DNA from: Crocinitomicaceae bacterium
GTDB taxonomy: Bacteria; Bacteroidota; Bacteroidia; Flavobacteriales_D; Crocinitomicaceae
Assembly: GCA_016709005.1 (NCBI GenBank)
Contig: JADJEU010000006.1
Coordinates: 154,740 to 218,739, forward strand
Direction: 5' to 3'
DNA length: 64,000 nt
Position 1 is the stretch's first letter, and every line of letters begins with the position of its first letter. The translations under genes were made by a program, and so were the position numbers. The notes beneath the pieces are model-generated. The model saw nothing but the letters and a program-made list of their open reading frames with translations, did not search any database and had not been told where the DNA came from. Shown piece after piece: positions 63,400 through 64,000 of the stretch.

Positions 63400-63620
63400 A
63401 AAACTAAATTTTCGGTCACGTACAACCTTCTTTATTCTTTTGTCTTGATACAAAAGAATCAAAAAATCAAGGCCTACAAAACACTCCGGCGTCAATACTC
63501 TCAAATTGTAAGTGCGGGCGGGTGATCTACTCCGCTGCGCTACGTAGCTTCCCGTCCTTACTAACAATTTGCTTCGTCTTTCCTTGTCCTGTTTTGATGG
63601 CCGAAACGCCAAAATCTCAA
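63400..63620. repeat. non-coding stretch with a perfect hairpin, probable dispersed repeat
   Basis: ATTCTTTTGT (63434-63443) pairs perfectly with ACAAAAGAAT (63450-63459) around CTTGAT, followed by CAAAAAATCAAGG and GC-richer text (about 63515-63605). A minus-strand open frame here overlaps the FKBP gene and looks spurious. I recall the TTTTGTCTTGATACAAAAGA text from many Bacteroidota intergenic regions. Confidence 0.55.
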
Positions 63621-63640
63621 CGAATTTTGTTGGACTAATG

Positions 63641-64000
63641 TTATTTTAAACCTAATCTGAAAATTAATCGGCCTTCAAAGCTGAAACCGTTTTTCATGAG
63701 TGCCGGGGAATCCACACGATCGTTGCCAATATTAACCGGACCGAGTTTTAATCCCAGTTTATCATCTTCATCATAAAAGCGATATTTTCTCAAAACAGAA
63801 TAACCTGCTTTTAAATTCAGAACAATATTTTTTGTGAGATAGATATCACTGTAGAGCCATGCGTTGTTGTCGGCTTTATCTAAATAAGGTTGATAGCTTC
63901 CGGGAAATGAAGTGAACGGATTTAATTGTTGCCGCATTCTGTACGAAGCATTGGCGCCAATAAAAAGTAAGCCAGCAATCCATTTTTTATTTATGATTCG
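63641..64000 (-). CDS. C-terminal end of an outer-membrane beta-barrel protein (partial)
   Basis: The frame is open from the right window edge to a TAA at 63641, at least 119 residues (it reads RIINKKWIAGLLFIGANASY before the internal Met). Alternating strands (YSDIYLTKNIVLNLKAGYSV, KYRFYDEDDKLGLKLG) and the final FEGRLIFRLGLK strand are typical of an outer-membrane barrel. The N-terminus lies outside the window, so the family is not assigned. Confidence 0.75.
   Translation of the reverse strand, partial: RIINKKWIAGLLFIGANASYRMRQQLNPFTSFPGSYQPYLDKADNNAWLYSDIYLTKNIVLNLKAGYSVLRKYRFYDEDDKLGLKLGPVNIGNDRVDSPALMKNGFSFEGRLIFRLGLK

Noticed and set aside
63193..63612. Minus-strand 139-aa frame after the FKBP gene
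   Set aside because: It overlaps the end of the FKBP gene and its terminator antisense, has no domain signature, and covers what looks like a repeated non-coding stretch.

Overview
The window looks like core chromosome from a member of the Bacteroidota, probably a gliding Flavobacteriales/Crocinitomicaceae-type bacterium (order-level guess by inference). The support is: a GldH gliding lipoprotein, three or four secreted proteins ending in type IX secretion (T9SS) sorting domains, an F-ATPase operon that ends after atpG with no atpD/atpC, a His-rich extended AtpB, RicT/PSP1 with Cys-rich motifs, a 68-aa c subunit, AT-rich base use, and several Bacteroidota-type promoters (TTG-N19-TAnnTTTG). 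No tRNA, rRNA, CRISPR, phage or defence locus was found.

Layout. 1-3.7 kb, minus strand: an OmpA-type lipoprotein cut by the window edge, a tandem universal stress protein, an EamA transporter and a coiled-coil exported protein. 3.8-9.1 kb, plus strand: holB, a leucine-rich-repeat protein, a translationally coupled metallophosphoesterase lipoprotein, ricT and gldH. 9.1-11.8 kb: an orphan BlaI/MecI-like regulator, a fructosamine-kinase-family protein and an M24 aminopeptidase. 12-15.3 kb: prs, rplY, pth, then a tonB-like gene behind an exact sigma-54-type promoter. 15.7-21.8 kb: bactofilin, atpZ, a small membrane protein, then atpB-E-F-H-A-G. 21.85-22.23 kb is an almost pure G block that is probably not real sequence. 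22.3-29.9 kb: DUF3109 protein, rnpA, S41 protease, O-antigen-ligase-like protein, secreted GH5 hydrolase, PH-like membrane protein, amidase and ssb. 30-41.5 kb: a small repeat element, a lipoprotein, metF, lepA, an IgGFc-binding/OmpA fusion, a PKD-repeat T9SS protein, outer-membrane and lipoprotein genes, gatC and plsC. 41.6-52 kb: trpS, a 47-aa membrane ORF, an SRPBCC protein, a CorC/HlyC-like protein, purD, a putative methyltransferase, an Ig-like lipoprotein, a GAF-type methionine sulfoxide reductase, hemW and a peptide-binding lipoprotein. 52-64 kb: a secreted protein, mce, a histidine kinase, an AsmA-like protein, sodA, a cytochrome-like lipoprotein, a giant choice-of-anchor I T9SS protein, a SlyD-like FKBP and the end of an outer-membrane protein.

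How the genes fit together: most are housekeeping (DNA replication, translation, ATP synthesis, nucleotide, folate and haem biology), mixed with cell-surface genes typical of gliding Bacteroidota. Genes are tightly packed, and several start codons sit directly against, or inside, the Rho-independent terminator of the preceding gene.

Sequence quality: five genes (OmpA, M24 peptidase, S41 protease, amidase, hemW) are each broken by one single-base indel at a short homopolymer while both halves stay intact. Together with the poly-G block this points to sequencing or assembly error rather than gene decay. I did not find a convincing new multigene system. The most interesting items are regulatory: the sigma-54 site before tonB, the atpE/atpF stem-loop, and the terminator/start overlaps.
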